A stretch of 64,000 bases of DNA from Phocaeicola sp. (GTDB lineage Bacteria > Bacteroidota > Bacteroidia > Bacteroidales > Bacteroidaceae): positions 7,448 to 71,447 of the forward strand of contig JAHHQV010000004.1 of assembly GCA_020026175.1 (NCBI GenBank), written 5' to 3'. A program made the position numbers and the translations under genes. Positions 26,910 through 35,202 of this stretch are shown piece by piece. The notes under the pieces were generated by a model that saw only the letters and a program-made list of their open reading frames with translations, did not search any database and was not told where the DNA came from. Every line of letters begins with the position of its first letter. Within the stretch, counting starts at the first letter, position 1.

Positions 26910-26912
26910 CGG
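26890..26912. repeat. Right-end hairpin of the IS200/IS605 element
   Basis: CCGCTAAA at 26890-26897 pairs with TTTAGCGG at 26905-26912 and includes the tnpB stop codon. In active relatives the guide RNA of TnpB would end just after this structure. Confidence 0.7.
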
Positions 26913-27056
26913 TAGTTCACTCATTATCACAATCTATTGAATATCCATATCCTCATTAAATGTATAAAAGCAAAACTAGAAACAGTAAACTATAGTTTAT
27001 ATCGAATAATTGATTAAAGCACTCTTTGACTTATCTTTGTGGTCTAAAAAGTTTAA

Positions 27057-27703
27057 ATGATGTATTACGACAAAATTCGCTACTGCCATAGTCAAGTTCT
27101 TGCAGCAACAGGCTTGACACCTATAGAGTTTGAAGCCTTACTGATAACTTTTAAGTATCATATGGAGTCATTTTACTTTAGAAGGAAAAGTCCGTCAACG
27201 TATATCTTATAATAGAAAGACCTATTCAACGCCCTATAGATGAAGATAGGCAGTCTGCGTGCTATAGTGGTAAAAAAACTCATAGCATAAAGAATAACAT
27301 CCTGTGTACCAGTTATCTCAGAATTGTATGGTTAAGTTCAACTTACGAAGGTCATACCCATGACAAGAGGATATGTGATGCAGAACCTCTTTCGCTTCAC
27401 AAAGGAATACGACTTTGGCAGGATACAGGTTTTCAGGGACACAAACCAGATGGTGTTGATGTATATATGCCCAAAAAGAAACCTAAAGGAAAAGAACTTA
27501 CTCCGGAAGAAAAGCAGGAGAATAAGAGAATTTCAGGCATCAGGATTAAAGTCGGGCATGCCATCGGTGGAATGAAAAAATGCCGTATTGTCAAAGAACG
27601 ATTTAGATGCCATAAATTCGGATTCGAAGATATGGTGATTCTTATTGCATGTGGATTGCACAACTTTAGAATCAGCCATAAAATGAGCCATATAGCAATT
27701 TAA
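27057..27703 (+). pseudogene. IS5-group DDE transposase, frameshifted and internally deleted
   Basis: The N-terminal helix-turn-helix part reads from ATG 27057 (YYDKIRYCHSQVLAATGLTPIEFEALL) to a stop at 27210-27212. A second frame then carries the C-terminal DDE part from about IERPIQRP through YEGHTHDKRICD to KKCRIVKERFRCH and a stop at 27703. The region between HTH and catalytic core, including the first Asp, is deleted. The final catalytic Glu, normally in a KVEHAIGG context, is Gly (KVGHAIGG, codon GGG at 27554-27556). Multiple independent losses show an old, dead copy. Confidence 0.85.
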
Positions 27704-27733
27704 TCTATATAATGTTTAATGATGGAATAAAAA

Positions 27734-28735
27734 CTACAACTCACATTTTACTAATGTATAGTCAGGAGCTACCACAATGGCGTAAAGCGTATTCCTGGTT
27801 ATATCCGAACATATACGCAAAATAGGGGCACCTAAGTCTACTATACGCTTCAGGTTTAGTTCATAATCGTATAAGAAAACCGTAGTGGGGCGAAGAGAAG
27901 CATCCCTACCTACAGCAGTCTCATCGGTCTTGTCACGTGTACGGTCACGTTCCAAAGTAATGATATAGTCACGGCTGAGACAAAGTTCGCTGGCTCCTTT
28001 TGCCTTTTTCCAGTCAAACTGCAAATATCCTTTTTCCATTCTGTAATTGTCAATATTACTCTTCCGCTCTTTTTTCAACTCAAAGTTGCCTGAAACTTCA
28101 TCATATTGATAACAAACCATATAAGGAAAATCCAAAGGAGCATAGATTAAAGAACGGCTACGAGGGTCGTATGCCATATTCCCCCATATATGCTGCTTGT
28201 ACTCTGATATTGGATAAGAGCCGAACTTCACGGAACGATTATTCATCATAGCCTGAAAATAGGATTCCTCCCCATCTTGAGTATTGCTTATAAGAAAGTT
28301 GTCCGCAATACGGGAAAAGCTATCCATCGTGCTGTCTTTCTCTTGCCGACAATAATAATTCTTGCCGCAAAGCAAGCTGTCTATCAAGAAAAAGCCTTGA
28401 TTGTTGCCATTCACATCACTCACAAAGACCTCATTGTTCACCGCAAACTGACTCATGCTTGGGGTTACAAACTCATTAGGTCCCTGACCGATAGAACCTA
28501 TCGTTACTAGTTCTTTTCCAGACACCGTATCATGCACATGTAGAAAAGTACTATCGGAAAAAGGCTCAATCCATACCAAGTACTTGGGGGAGAACAGCAT
28601 ATTACTGGGCATGACAGTATATATACTGTTTGTCAACACTGTAAACGGACGATGTTCGTATAATGCTTCTGATTTTTTGCCACAAGCACACAATAATGCT
28701 ACTATACCTACTGTTATATAGGTCCTTAATTTCAT
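27734..28735 (-). CDS. BF3164-type lipoprotein (predicted six-bladed beta-propeller)
   Basis: A 333-residue lipoprotein with signal MKLRTYITVGIVALLCAC. The body is beta-rich with blade-like repeats, for example TIGSIGQGPNEFVTPSMSQFAV near residue 80 and LYDYELNLKRIVDLGAPI near 300, matching the TolB-like propeller lipoproteins that accompany NVEALA peptides in Bacteroides. The NVEALA gene lies 18 bases upstream on the same strand, so the pair is one operon. The function of this pairing is unknown. The gene is intact although flanked on both sides by broken elements. Confidence 0.8.
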   Translation of the reverse strand: MKLRTYITVGIVALLCACGKKSEALYEHRPFTVLTNSIYTVMPSNMLFSPKYLVWIEPFSDSTFLHVHDTVSGKELVTIGSIGQGPNEFVTPSMSQFAVNNEVFVSDVNGNNQGFFLIDSLLCGKNYYCRQEKDSTMDSFSRIADNFLISNTQDGEESYFQAMMNNRSVKFGSYPISEYKQHIWGNMAYDPRSRSLIYAPLDFPYMVCYQYDEVSGNFELKKERKSNIDNYRMEKGYLQFDWKKAKGASELCLSRDYIITLERDRTRDKTDETAVGRDASLRPTTVFLYDYELNLKRIVDLGAPILRICSDITRNTLYAIVVAPDYTLVKCEL

Positions 28736-28753
28736 ATCCTAGAAATACCAATA

Positions 28754-29020
28754 TTAATAATTATGAGAACATACGCGCGTTTCACATCCTGAACCATTAG
28801 AATAAGCCCAAGTATAATGCTTATTACCACACACACAACATTTTCTCTCTAAAATGCCAACACAAGGATGTCCGTTGAAATCTTCTCCAGAAGCTAACGC
28901 TTCTATGTTCTCCATTGCTAAATCAGACAACTGTGAGTCTTTTTGAGAAGTATAGATATTCAAGCCTGCTACTAAAGTAAGTAAAGCTAATACAACAAAT
29001 TTAAGTATATTCTTTTTCAT
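28754..29020 (-). CDS. NVEALA-family secreted small protein
   Basis: An 88-residue protein with an N-terminal hydrophobic segment (MKKNILKFVVLALLTLVAGLNIY) and the family motif here as MENIEALASGE near residues 36-46. The mature part carries six cysteines, including a KCCVCGNKH cluster, suggesting disulfides or metal binding. NVEALA proteins are small exported proteins of Bacteroidales found next to BF3164-like lipoproteins, as here; their role is not established. It is followed directly by the propeller lipoprotein. Confidence 0.85.
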   Translation of the reverse strand: MKKNILKFVVLALLTLVAGLNIYTSQKDSQLSDLAMENIEALASGEDFNGHPCVGILERKCCVCGNKHYTWAYSNGSGCETRVCSHNY

Positions 29021-29151
29021 AACAACTAAGTTTGATAAGATTATTCAAATTAATTATCTCACTACGAAGTGACAAACATTCCATTTGCCCATCTCCAATT
29101 TTATACTTAACTTTACATCGGTCTGTCCTCCATACGTTAAGGTGAGTTCTA

Positions 29152-29540
29152 TCAATTCAATTTATCCTCTTGTATCAGACAGCAGAACTCTTTAATGCGG
29201 AAACTCGTACGGTCAACTATCTGATACTCTATCTGATGGTCACTCAAACCATAATAACGCTGAAGAAACAAGACCTTGAACATCAGCACACAGTCTATAG
29301 GCGGACGACCGGCATTACTTTTGCGCTCTACGGTAAAAAGGGCTGATTCAAGAGTAGGACGAAAGATCTCAAAATCAACGTACTGAGACAACACTTAAAG
29401 GGGATTACCCATTTCATTCAAACGCAATTCACGATTCTCTGACTCAAATAGTTGATTATAACGACGCTTACGGTATCGGGACAACTTGTTCTTTGTAAAC
29501 TCTGCAAATTTAAGATTCTGGAACCATATAAATAGCTGTA
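29152..29540 (-). pseudogene. IS5-type transposase N-terminal remnant with in-frame stop
   Basis: Reading down the minus strand from about 29540, the frame gives NLKFAEFTKNKLSRYRKRRY and NRELRLNEMGNPL, then a TAA stop at 29395-29397. The same frame continues VLSQYVDFEIFRPTLESALF and LMFKVLFLQRYYGLSDHQIE, the DUF772-type N-terminus of IS5 transposases. It breaks off after DRTSFR with an unrelated tail. No catalytic core is present. The remnant separates the NVEALA pair from the broken DUF1573 gene. Confidence 0.8.
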
Positions 29541-29656
29541 CTACAATATTTTAATTTATAGAACTCCTCTTAAAAGGTTAGACATTGAATAGTGGGAGAA
29601 GAAGTCCAGTCTGTCAAACTTAAAGATTATGCTTTCTCCTCTTTCTTTATTTCTCA

Positions 29657-30407
29657 CTATTCCGCTTCTCCTGTTACGACTATACGCAGGGGAGAATCGG
29701 GTGTATTACAGAATATATCTACTGTTTTGTAAAAGTGACCTCTTTTTTCCGCCTTGTATGAGATGCGGAACATGGTATACTCGCCAGCTCGTACAGGACG
29801 TTTGTCGTATTCCACACTGGTACATCCGCACTAGGTATCCACTCCGTGATGCCCAGTATTGTAAAGCACTATTTCTTGCTCACGCTTCTCACCATACGTA
29901 TATTTTCCAAAATCTACCTTCGTCATACTCAGAGATACTGTAGTCTTCACAGTGGCAGAAGATGGTCTGGAGGACTTCTCGTTTTTCAGTACACGCAGAT
30001 ACATATGTCGCACTTCCTGATTGTGTATAGTATTGCCTACCAGTACCACGCGGTTGTCTGCATCCAGTAGGAAAGTCTGAAACGTCATTTCGCTCGAGGA
30101 ATTTGTTCAGACGGTTCAGTTCGTAATTCTCATCGAAACATACTGGATAGATGAAACCGTCTCGCATGGTAACGTAGCGCATTTCCTTCATATTCTTGGG
30201 ATGGAAATAAAATAGAAATGGCACGTCCATACTAACCACAGAGTCTACTTCGACCTTCAGTTCTTGCCACTTGGGAAGCTGAAGCTTGCAACTAGTACAA
30301 CCTAAAGTATCAATATAGGTAAGAATCTTATAAGGAGAGTCGCCGGAAGGCATAGCAACCGTATCACGCCCTTGTATGGTAAAGATTGGATTGGTCGGAA
30401 AAAACAA
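29657..30407 (-). pseudogene. DUF1573-domain periplasmic protein, broken by a frameshift and a stop
   Basis: Three segments on the minus strand together give one protein. The first (from about 30407) reads IFTIQGRDTVAMP, ILTYIDTLGCTSCKLQLPKW and FHPKNMKEMRYVTMRDGF, with a CTSC pair. A frameshift near 30085 leads to MTFQTFLLDADNRVVLVGN and the DUF1573 beta-strands. An in-frame TAG near 29833 then interrupts the family motif T-S-C-G-C-T, after which CGCTSVEYDKRPVRAGEY runs to the true stop at 29657. The start is unclear; the frame is open upstream to 30450 with no ATG. It was probably once a partner of the NVEALA/BF3164 pair. Confidence 0.8.
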
Positions 30408-30521
30408 TACTTTGAAACAGATTAATTTTATGAAGAAATTTGTTTTTTTCGATTAATCAATACCTTATAAAGGTTTTCCTGCACAAAAAAAGGAAAATAC
30501 TTGTAAAAGCTATTTATATAT

Positions 30522-32060
30522 TTATCCCTGCCTTTTTACTTTAACCTCATATAAGTCTCCGCGCCTGTCCTTAAGATTTCTCACACTTCCATATGTGTGA
30601 AGTTCGTTCAGCAAGTCAAGGTCTACATCAGAAACAAGAATCATTTCTGTATTAGGAGTAGCCTCTGCACGTTTCCCGTCGGTAGGGAAAGTAAAATCGC
30701 ACGGAGTAAACACTCCTGATTGAGCATACTGTATATCCATATTGTGAACACGTGGCAGATTGCCTACACTTCCGGCTATAACCACAAAACATTCATTCTC
30801 AATGGCTCTGGCATGGGCACAGACTTTCACACGACTATATGCGTTCTGTGTATCGGTCATGAACGGAACAAAGAGAATCTGCATACCCTGGTCTGCCATT
30901 ATGCGTGATATCTCTGGAAATTCCACATCATAGCATATCTGTACACCGATTCTTGCACAATCTGTCTCGAATGTCTTTATAGAACTTCCTCCATTCAATC
31001 CCCAGCTTTTGGTTTCGTCAGGAGTGACATGTATTTTCTCATACATTTCGTATGTACCGTCTCTCCGGCATAAGAATCCTACATTGTATAGTCTTCCATC
31101 TTCTTTGATGTAAGGCATACTGCCTGTTATGATATTAATGTTGTAGCTTATGGCCAGCTTTATGAATCTCTCGCGTATTTCGTCGGTATATTGTGCCAGT
31201 CCTCTTATTGCTTCCGATTCTGCCTCATTGTTGAATCGTGCCATAAGTGGAGCATTGAAATATTCCGGGAATAGTATGAAATCGCTTTTATAGTCGGATA
31301 CGGCATCTACAAAAAACTCAACCTGTTCAAAAAGGTCATCTATTGTCTTGTACGAGCGCATTTGCCACTGTACTAGTCCCACTCTTACTGTTGTCTTGGG
31401 GCTGATATATTCTTCGGTAGGCTCTTGATAGTATATATTATCCCATTGTAGCAGGCATGCATAGTGTTTTGATTCTTCATCGTTGGGCAGATAGTTACGC
31501 ATTACCTTGCGTACGTGGAAGTCATTAGATAGTTGGAATGTCAACACAGGGTCATATATCTCTTTTTGTTTTACCTTATCGATATATTCTTTAGGACGCA
31601 TCTTTTCGGCATACTTATGGTAGTTTGGAATTCTTCCGCCGAACATGATAGCTTTAAGGTTCAGTTCTTCACAAAGTTCCTTTCTGTATTCGTACATACG
31701 TCTTGCCAGTCGTAGTCCTCTGTATTGTGGATGTATGAAGACTTCTATACCATACAGAATGTTGCCTTTGTGATTGTGGGTATCGAATGTTTCTTTTCCT
31801 GTAACCTGTGCGTATGTATGGTCGCTTTTCACTTTGTCGTAGTCTACTATGATAGACAGGGCGCAGCCAACTATCTTATCGTCTACCACTGTTACAATCT
31901 GTCCTTCAGGAAAGATTTTTATAAGTTTTTCTATTTGTTTGTGAGTCCAAAACACATCACTCCCGTCGGAGTAAACTCTTGTGAAAGATTGTGCCAGTTG
32001 GTCATAATCTTCCATTTGCAGATTCCTTATCTGCACCTTGTTGATTTTTAATTCTTCCAT
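30522..32060 (-). CDS. GNAT acetyltransferase-carbon-nitrogen hydrolase fusion
   Basis: A 512-residue two-domain protein. Residues about 8-200 are a GNAT domain (VDDKIVGCALSI, EVFIHPQYRGLRLARRMY as acetyl-CoA loop). Residues about 225-500 are a nitrilase-superfamily domain with the full triad: Glu in LFPEYFN, Lys in YEKIHVTPDE and Cys in VQICYDVEFPE. The arrangement matches Bacillus YhcX-type proteins. Substrate is unknown; the nitrilase part resembles amidases acting on small amides. It is divergent from the sulfatase gene. Confidence 0.9.
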   Translation of the reverse strand: MEELKINKVQIRNLQMEDYDQLAQSFTRVYSDGSDVFWTHKQIEKLIKIFPEGQIVTVVDDKIVGCALSIIVDYDKVKSDHTYAQVTGKETFDTHNHKGNILYGIEVFIHPQYRGLRLARRMYEYRKELCEELNLKAIMFGGRIPNYHKYAEKMRPKEYIDKVKQKEIYDPVLTFQLSNDFHVRKVMRNYLPNDEESKHYACLLQWDNIYYQEPTEEYISPKTTVRVGLVQWQMRSYKTIDDLFEQVEFFVDAVSDYKSDFILFPEYFNAPLMARFNNEAESEAIRGLAQYTDEIRERFIKLAISYNINIITGSMPYIKEDGRLYNVGFLCRRDGTYEMYEKIHVTPDETKSWGLNGGSSIKTFETDCARIGVQICYDVEFPEISRIMADQGMQILFVPFMTDTQNAYSRVKVCAHARAIENECFVVIAGSVGNLPRVHNMDIQYAQSGVFTPCDFTFPTDGKRAEATPNTEMILVSDVDLDLLNELHTYGSVRNLKDRRGDLYEVKVKRQG

Positions 32061-32197
32061 TTTGACTGTTCTTTTTTATGTTTATTCAGCAAAATCTATG
32101 CAAAGGTACTGATTATTATGTCCCGATGTCACCATTTATATGTAATGTTTTTGCTTATTGTTGATATTCTTGTGTCAGTTTTAAAGAAAAACTATGT

Positions 32198-32205
32198 TAT
32201 ATTTG
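32198..32205 (+). promoter_or_regulatory. -7 box for the sulfatase gene
   Basis: TATATTTG lies 25 bases before the ATG at 32230. The -33 element is weak. Confidence 0.55.
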
Positions 32206-32229
32206 TATATAATTTTAAACTGATATTAG

Positions 32230-33738
32230 ATGAATAAAACATTATTTTTCCCAGTTATGGCTTTGCCGTTTTGTGGAGTGTCTGTCGCTTTGGCTGAGAA
32301 TAAGCCGAATATCATTTTTATAATTACTGACCAGCAACGTGGTGATGCTATAGGATGTGCCGGTAATGATAGAATAATTACTCCTAATATAGACAATCTG
32401 GCTTCAGAGGGATATTTCTTTAGCAATGCATATTCTTCTACTCCAAGCAGTACTCCTGCCAGGTCAGGTTTACTTACAGGAATGTCACCGTGGCATCATG
32501 GAATGTTGGGATATGGTAGAGTTGCAGAGCACTACAAGTACGAGCTGCCCCAGATGTTGAGTGATAATGGATATTTGACATTGGGTATAGGCAAGATGCA
32601 CTGGTTCCCGCAAAATTCTCTGCATGGATTCGATGCAACTATAATAGACGAGAGTGGTAGAGTAGAATCGCCTTACTTTATGAGCGACTATAGAAAATGG
32701 TTTCAGACTGTAGCTCCGGGCAAGAATCCTGATGAAACAGGTATAGGATGGAATGATCATGGTGCTTCCGAATATAAACTGACGGAGGAAGTTCATCCAA
32801 CTACATGGACAGGTGACATGGCTGTAAGTACCATTGAACATTATGATGGAAGCAAGCCGTTGTTTATGAAAATCTCGTTTGCACGTCCTCATAGTCCTTA
32901 TGACCCTCCTAAGCGTTTTGTCGATATGTATGATGGTATCGAAATGGAAGCTCCTGCAAAAGGGGAGTGGAGCAAGCATATAGGTGAAAAAGTGACCTCG
33001 CCCGAACAGAATCCTGAAGCTGCGTTTGCACAATTGGGAGATGATTATGCCAAGAACAGCAAAATGCATTATTATGCATCTATCACTTTTATTGACGAGC
33101 AGGTAGGTCGTATTGTTAAGGCTCTGAAGGAGAAAGGCATTTATGATAATACCGTTATATGCTTCACTTCTGATCATGGAGATATGATGGGCGACCATAA
33201 TCACTGGAGAAAGACTTATGCCTACGAAGGTTCGGCTGCTATACCTTACATTATAAAGTTTTCAAAATCAGTCAAAGCAGTGAAGCCTGCTGGAAGTACA
33301 ATTGATAATCCAGTAGAGCTCCGTGACTTTTTGCCTACATTCGTACAGTTGGCAGGCGGACAAGTTCCTTCAGAGATTGATGGTATGTCATTGCTCAGTC
33401 TGGTAACTGAAAAATCACCGTCTTGGCGCCGATGGATTGACTTGGAACATGCCACATGTTATTCTGACCATAATTATTGGTGTGCATTGACCGACGGAAA
33501 GATAAAATACATATGGTTCTTGCGAACAGGTGAGGAACAACTGTTTGATTTAGAGAAAGACCCAAAGGAGACAACAGACTTGTCGAAGAAAAAGAAATAC
33601 TCAAAACGCATGGATGAGATGCGTAAAGCAATGGCAGATAATCTTGCAGAGAGAGGTGAAGAATGGGTGAAAGACGGCAAGTTGGTGACAAGAAACAAAA
33701 CTATGCTTTATAGTCCACATTATCCAAAATCCAAATAA
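32230..33738 (+). CDS. Sulfatase, serine-type, exported
   Basis: A 502-residue type I sulfatase that should remove sulfate esters from glycans. A signal peptide (about 1-22, ending in VALAEN) precedes NIIFIITDQQRGDAIG with the metal Asp. The modification motif is Ser74-Thr-Pro-Ala-Arg78 followed by SGLLTG, so the residue to become formylglycine is Ser rather than Cys, which requires an anSME-type radical SAM maturase. No maturase gene is in the window. Further metal residues are in CFTSDHGDMMGDHN. The gene is alone, without susC/D neighbours; the substrate cannot be told. Confidence 0.93.
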   Translation: MNKTLFFPVMALPFCGVSVALAENKPNIIFIITDQQRGDAIGCAGNDRIITPNIDNLASEGYFFSNAYSSTPSSTPARSGLLTGMSPWHHGMLGYGRVAEHYKYELPQMLSDNGYLTLGIGKMHWFPQNSLHGFDATIIDESGRVESPYFMSDYRKWFQTVAPGKNPDETGIGWNDHGASEYKLTEEVHPTTWTGDMAVSTIEHYDGSKPLFMKISFARPHSPYDPPKRFVDMYDGIEMEAPAKGEWSKHIGEKVTSPEQNPEAAFAQLGDDYAKNSKMHYYASITFIDEQVGRIVKALKEKGIYDNTVICFTSDHGDMMGDHNHWRKTYAYEGSAAIPYIIKFSKSVKAVKPAGSTIDNPVELRDFLPTFVQLAGGQVPSEIDGMSLLSLVTEKSPSWRRWIDLEHATCYSDHNYWCALTDGKIKYIWFLRTGEEQLFDLEKDPKETTDLSKKKKYSKRMDEMRKAMADNLAERGEEWVKDGKLVTRNKTMLYSPHYPKSK

Positions 33739-33799
33739 TTGTTTGTAAATGATAAAACAAGGATAGAGTAGTATACCCGTATGATATCCTTGCAGAATG

Positions 33800-33843
33800 A
33801 TTCGCCCCTGTTACAATTTAATTGTAGCAGGGGCGAATTTTCA
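33800..33843. terminator. Bidirectional terminator between sulfatase and alcohol dehydrogenase
   Basis: ATTCGCCCCTGTTACAA at 33800-33816 pairs with TTGTAGCAGGGGCGAAT at 33822-33838 with one mismatch. T residues follow on the plus strand. It serves the convergent genes ending at 33738 and 33863. Confidence 0.88.
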
Positions 33844-33862
33844 TCTATATCATTCGGAGTAC

Positions 33863-35035
33863 CTATTTGTATGATTTTTCGTATATGCCAAGAATTTCAT
33901 TGTCGGTAAGAGGTCGTGGATCTAACGTAAACAAGGCTCCCATAGTGTCTTTGGCATTTGCTACCATTTTAGGGAAATCTTCTTTTTTAACTCCCCAATC
34001 ACTAAGTTTCAGACCGTACACATTACATTCTTTCTGCATTTTTACAAGAGCGTCTATAAAGTCACTTGGTCTGTTGCTTTTCTGTTGTGTCATTATTTCA
34101 GCCATTTTCATGAACCTTTTCATGCAGTCATTCTTGAATGTTTCAAAATAAGTTTCACTTATGGCTATAAGTCCTGCTCCATGAGGAAGTTCAGGATAGT
34201 ATGCACTCATTGCATGTCCCATCGAGTGTTCTGAAGTGCAGCTTGACGTAGATTCCACCATACCAGCCAATGTACCTGCCCATGCAACTTTGGCTCTTGC
34301 TTTAAGGTTTTTGCCGTCATTTACAGCTACAGGTAGATATTTGTAAAGCAGACGTATGGCTTCAAGTGCATAAAGGTCGCTAATAGGAGTGGCACAATTG
34401 GCTATAAATCCTTCGGCTGCATGCAGGAATGCGTCAAATCCATGATAGGCTGTGAGTTGTGGTGGAACAGAAACCATCAATTCAGGGTCTATAATAGACA
34501 GATAAGGGAATGTAATTTCACATCCGAATCCAATTTTTTCATTATTTTCCGTGTTTGTGATAACAGTCCAAGGGTCTACTTCCGTTCCCGTTCCAGATGT
34601 AGTAGGAATAGCAATTATCGGCAGTGCCTTTGATACCAGGCGTCCCTTTCCGCTTCCGCTTTGCATATAGTCCCAATAGTCGCCGTCGTTGCATGCCATT
34701 ATAGCTATAGCTTTTGCAGAGTCTATAGAGCTGCCACCTCCAAGCCCTACCAGCATGTCGCATTTCATTTCCTTACATATTGCAGCCCCTTCCATCACAT
34801 GCTCTTTTATAGGGTTAGGCTGTATCTTGTCGAAAACAATAGTGTCTACATCATTTTCCTTCAGTAGATTTATTATTTTATCAAGATAACCAAATTTACG
34901 CATTGAAGAACCGGCAGATATGACAATCATGGCTTTTTTGCCTGGCAATACTTCTGTGGCAAGATTCCTTATCTCACCACAGCCAAACATCACTTTAGTA
35001 GGGATGTTGAGGCTAAAAACAGGATTAGTATTCAT
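33863..35035 (-). CDS. Iron-containing alcohol dehydrogenase
   Basis: A 390-residue group III alcohol dehydrogenase. The ATG at 35035 gives MNTNPVFSLNIPTKVMFG, a standard N-terminus; the longer open frame to 35146 crosses the predicted promoter. The NAD(P) loop is GLGGGSSIDSAKA near residue 95. PTTSGTGTEVDPW is near 140. The metal ligands are Asp and His in HGFDAFLHAAEG and His in EHSMGHAMSAYYPELPHGAGL. Relatives reduce aldehydes such as butyraldehyde or lactaldehyde; the substrate is not determined here. Confidence 0.94.
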   Translation of the reverse strand: MNTNPVFSLNIPTKVMFGCGEIRNLATEVLPGKKAMIVISAGSSMRKFGYLDKIINLLKENDVDTIVFDKIQPNPIKEHVMEGAAICKEMKCDMLVGLGGGSSIDSAKAIAIMACNDGDYWDYMQSGSGKGRLVSKALPIIAIPTTSGTGTEVDPWTVITNTENNEKIGFGCEITFPYLSIIDPELMVSVPPQLTAYHGFDAFLHAAEGFIANCATPISDLYALEAIRLLYKYLPVAVNDGKNLKARAKVAWAGTLAGMVESTSSCTSEHSMGHAMSAYYPELPHGAGLIAISETYFETFKNDCMKRFMKMAEIMTQQKSNRPSDFIDALVKMQKECNVYGLKLSDWGVKKEDFPKMVANAKDTMGALFTLDPRPLTDNEILGIYEKSYK

Positions 35036-35064
35036 AATGTTTTTAGTTTTAAAGTTAGTATATC

Positions 35065-35072
35065 CAAATATA
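35065..35072 (-). promoter_or_regulatory. -7 box for the alcohol dehydrogenase gene
   Basis: Reads TATATTTG on the minus strand, 30 bases before the ATG at 35035. It supports the shorter start. Confidence 0.6.
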
Positions 35073-35171
35073 ATGATTAAAGGTGATAATAGCATAAACT
35101 TTGTGTTAAAAAAAACTATCCTACATTTGTGGTTGAAACTTTTCATTATCCTTTTTATGGAATGAAATTAG

Positions 35172-35179
35172 TATCTTTG
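35172..35179 (+). promoter_or_regulatory. -7 box for copA
   Basis: TATCTTTG lies 24 bases before the copA ATG. A second possible -7 box, TACATTTG, is at 35121-35128. No dyad operator for a copper regulator was recognised. Confidence 0.5.
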
Positions 35180-35202
35180 CTTCTCATTTAATAAAAAGTG
35201 TT

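Larger units (their letters stand above)
25650..26920. mobile_element. Decayed IS200/IS605-type element (truncated tnpA and tnpB)
   Basis: Divergent tnpA (minus) and tnpB (plus) remnants lie between two subterminal hairpins: GGGTAGC-ACA-GCTACCC at 25665-25681 and CCGCTAAA/TTTAGCGG at 26890-26912. Each hairpin covers the stop codon of the adjacent transposase gene. This is the IS605 layout, but an internal deletion near 25965 has removed the 5' ends of both genes, so the element cannot move on its own. Outer boundaries are approximate; a right end near 26920 (after GTTCAC) is a guess. Confidence 0.82.
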
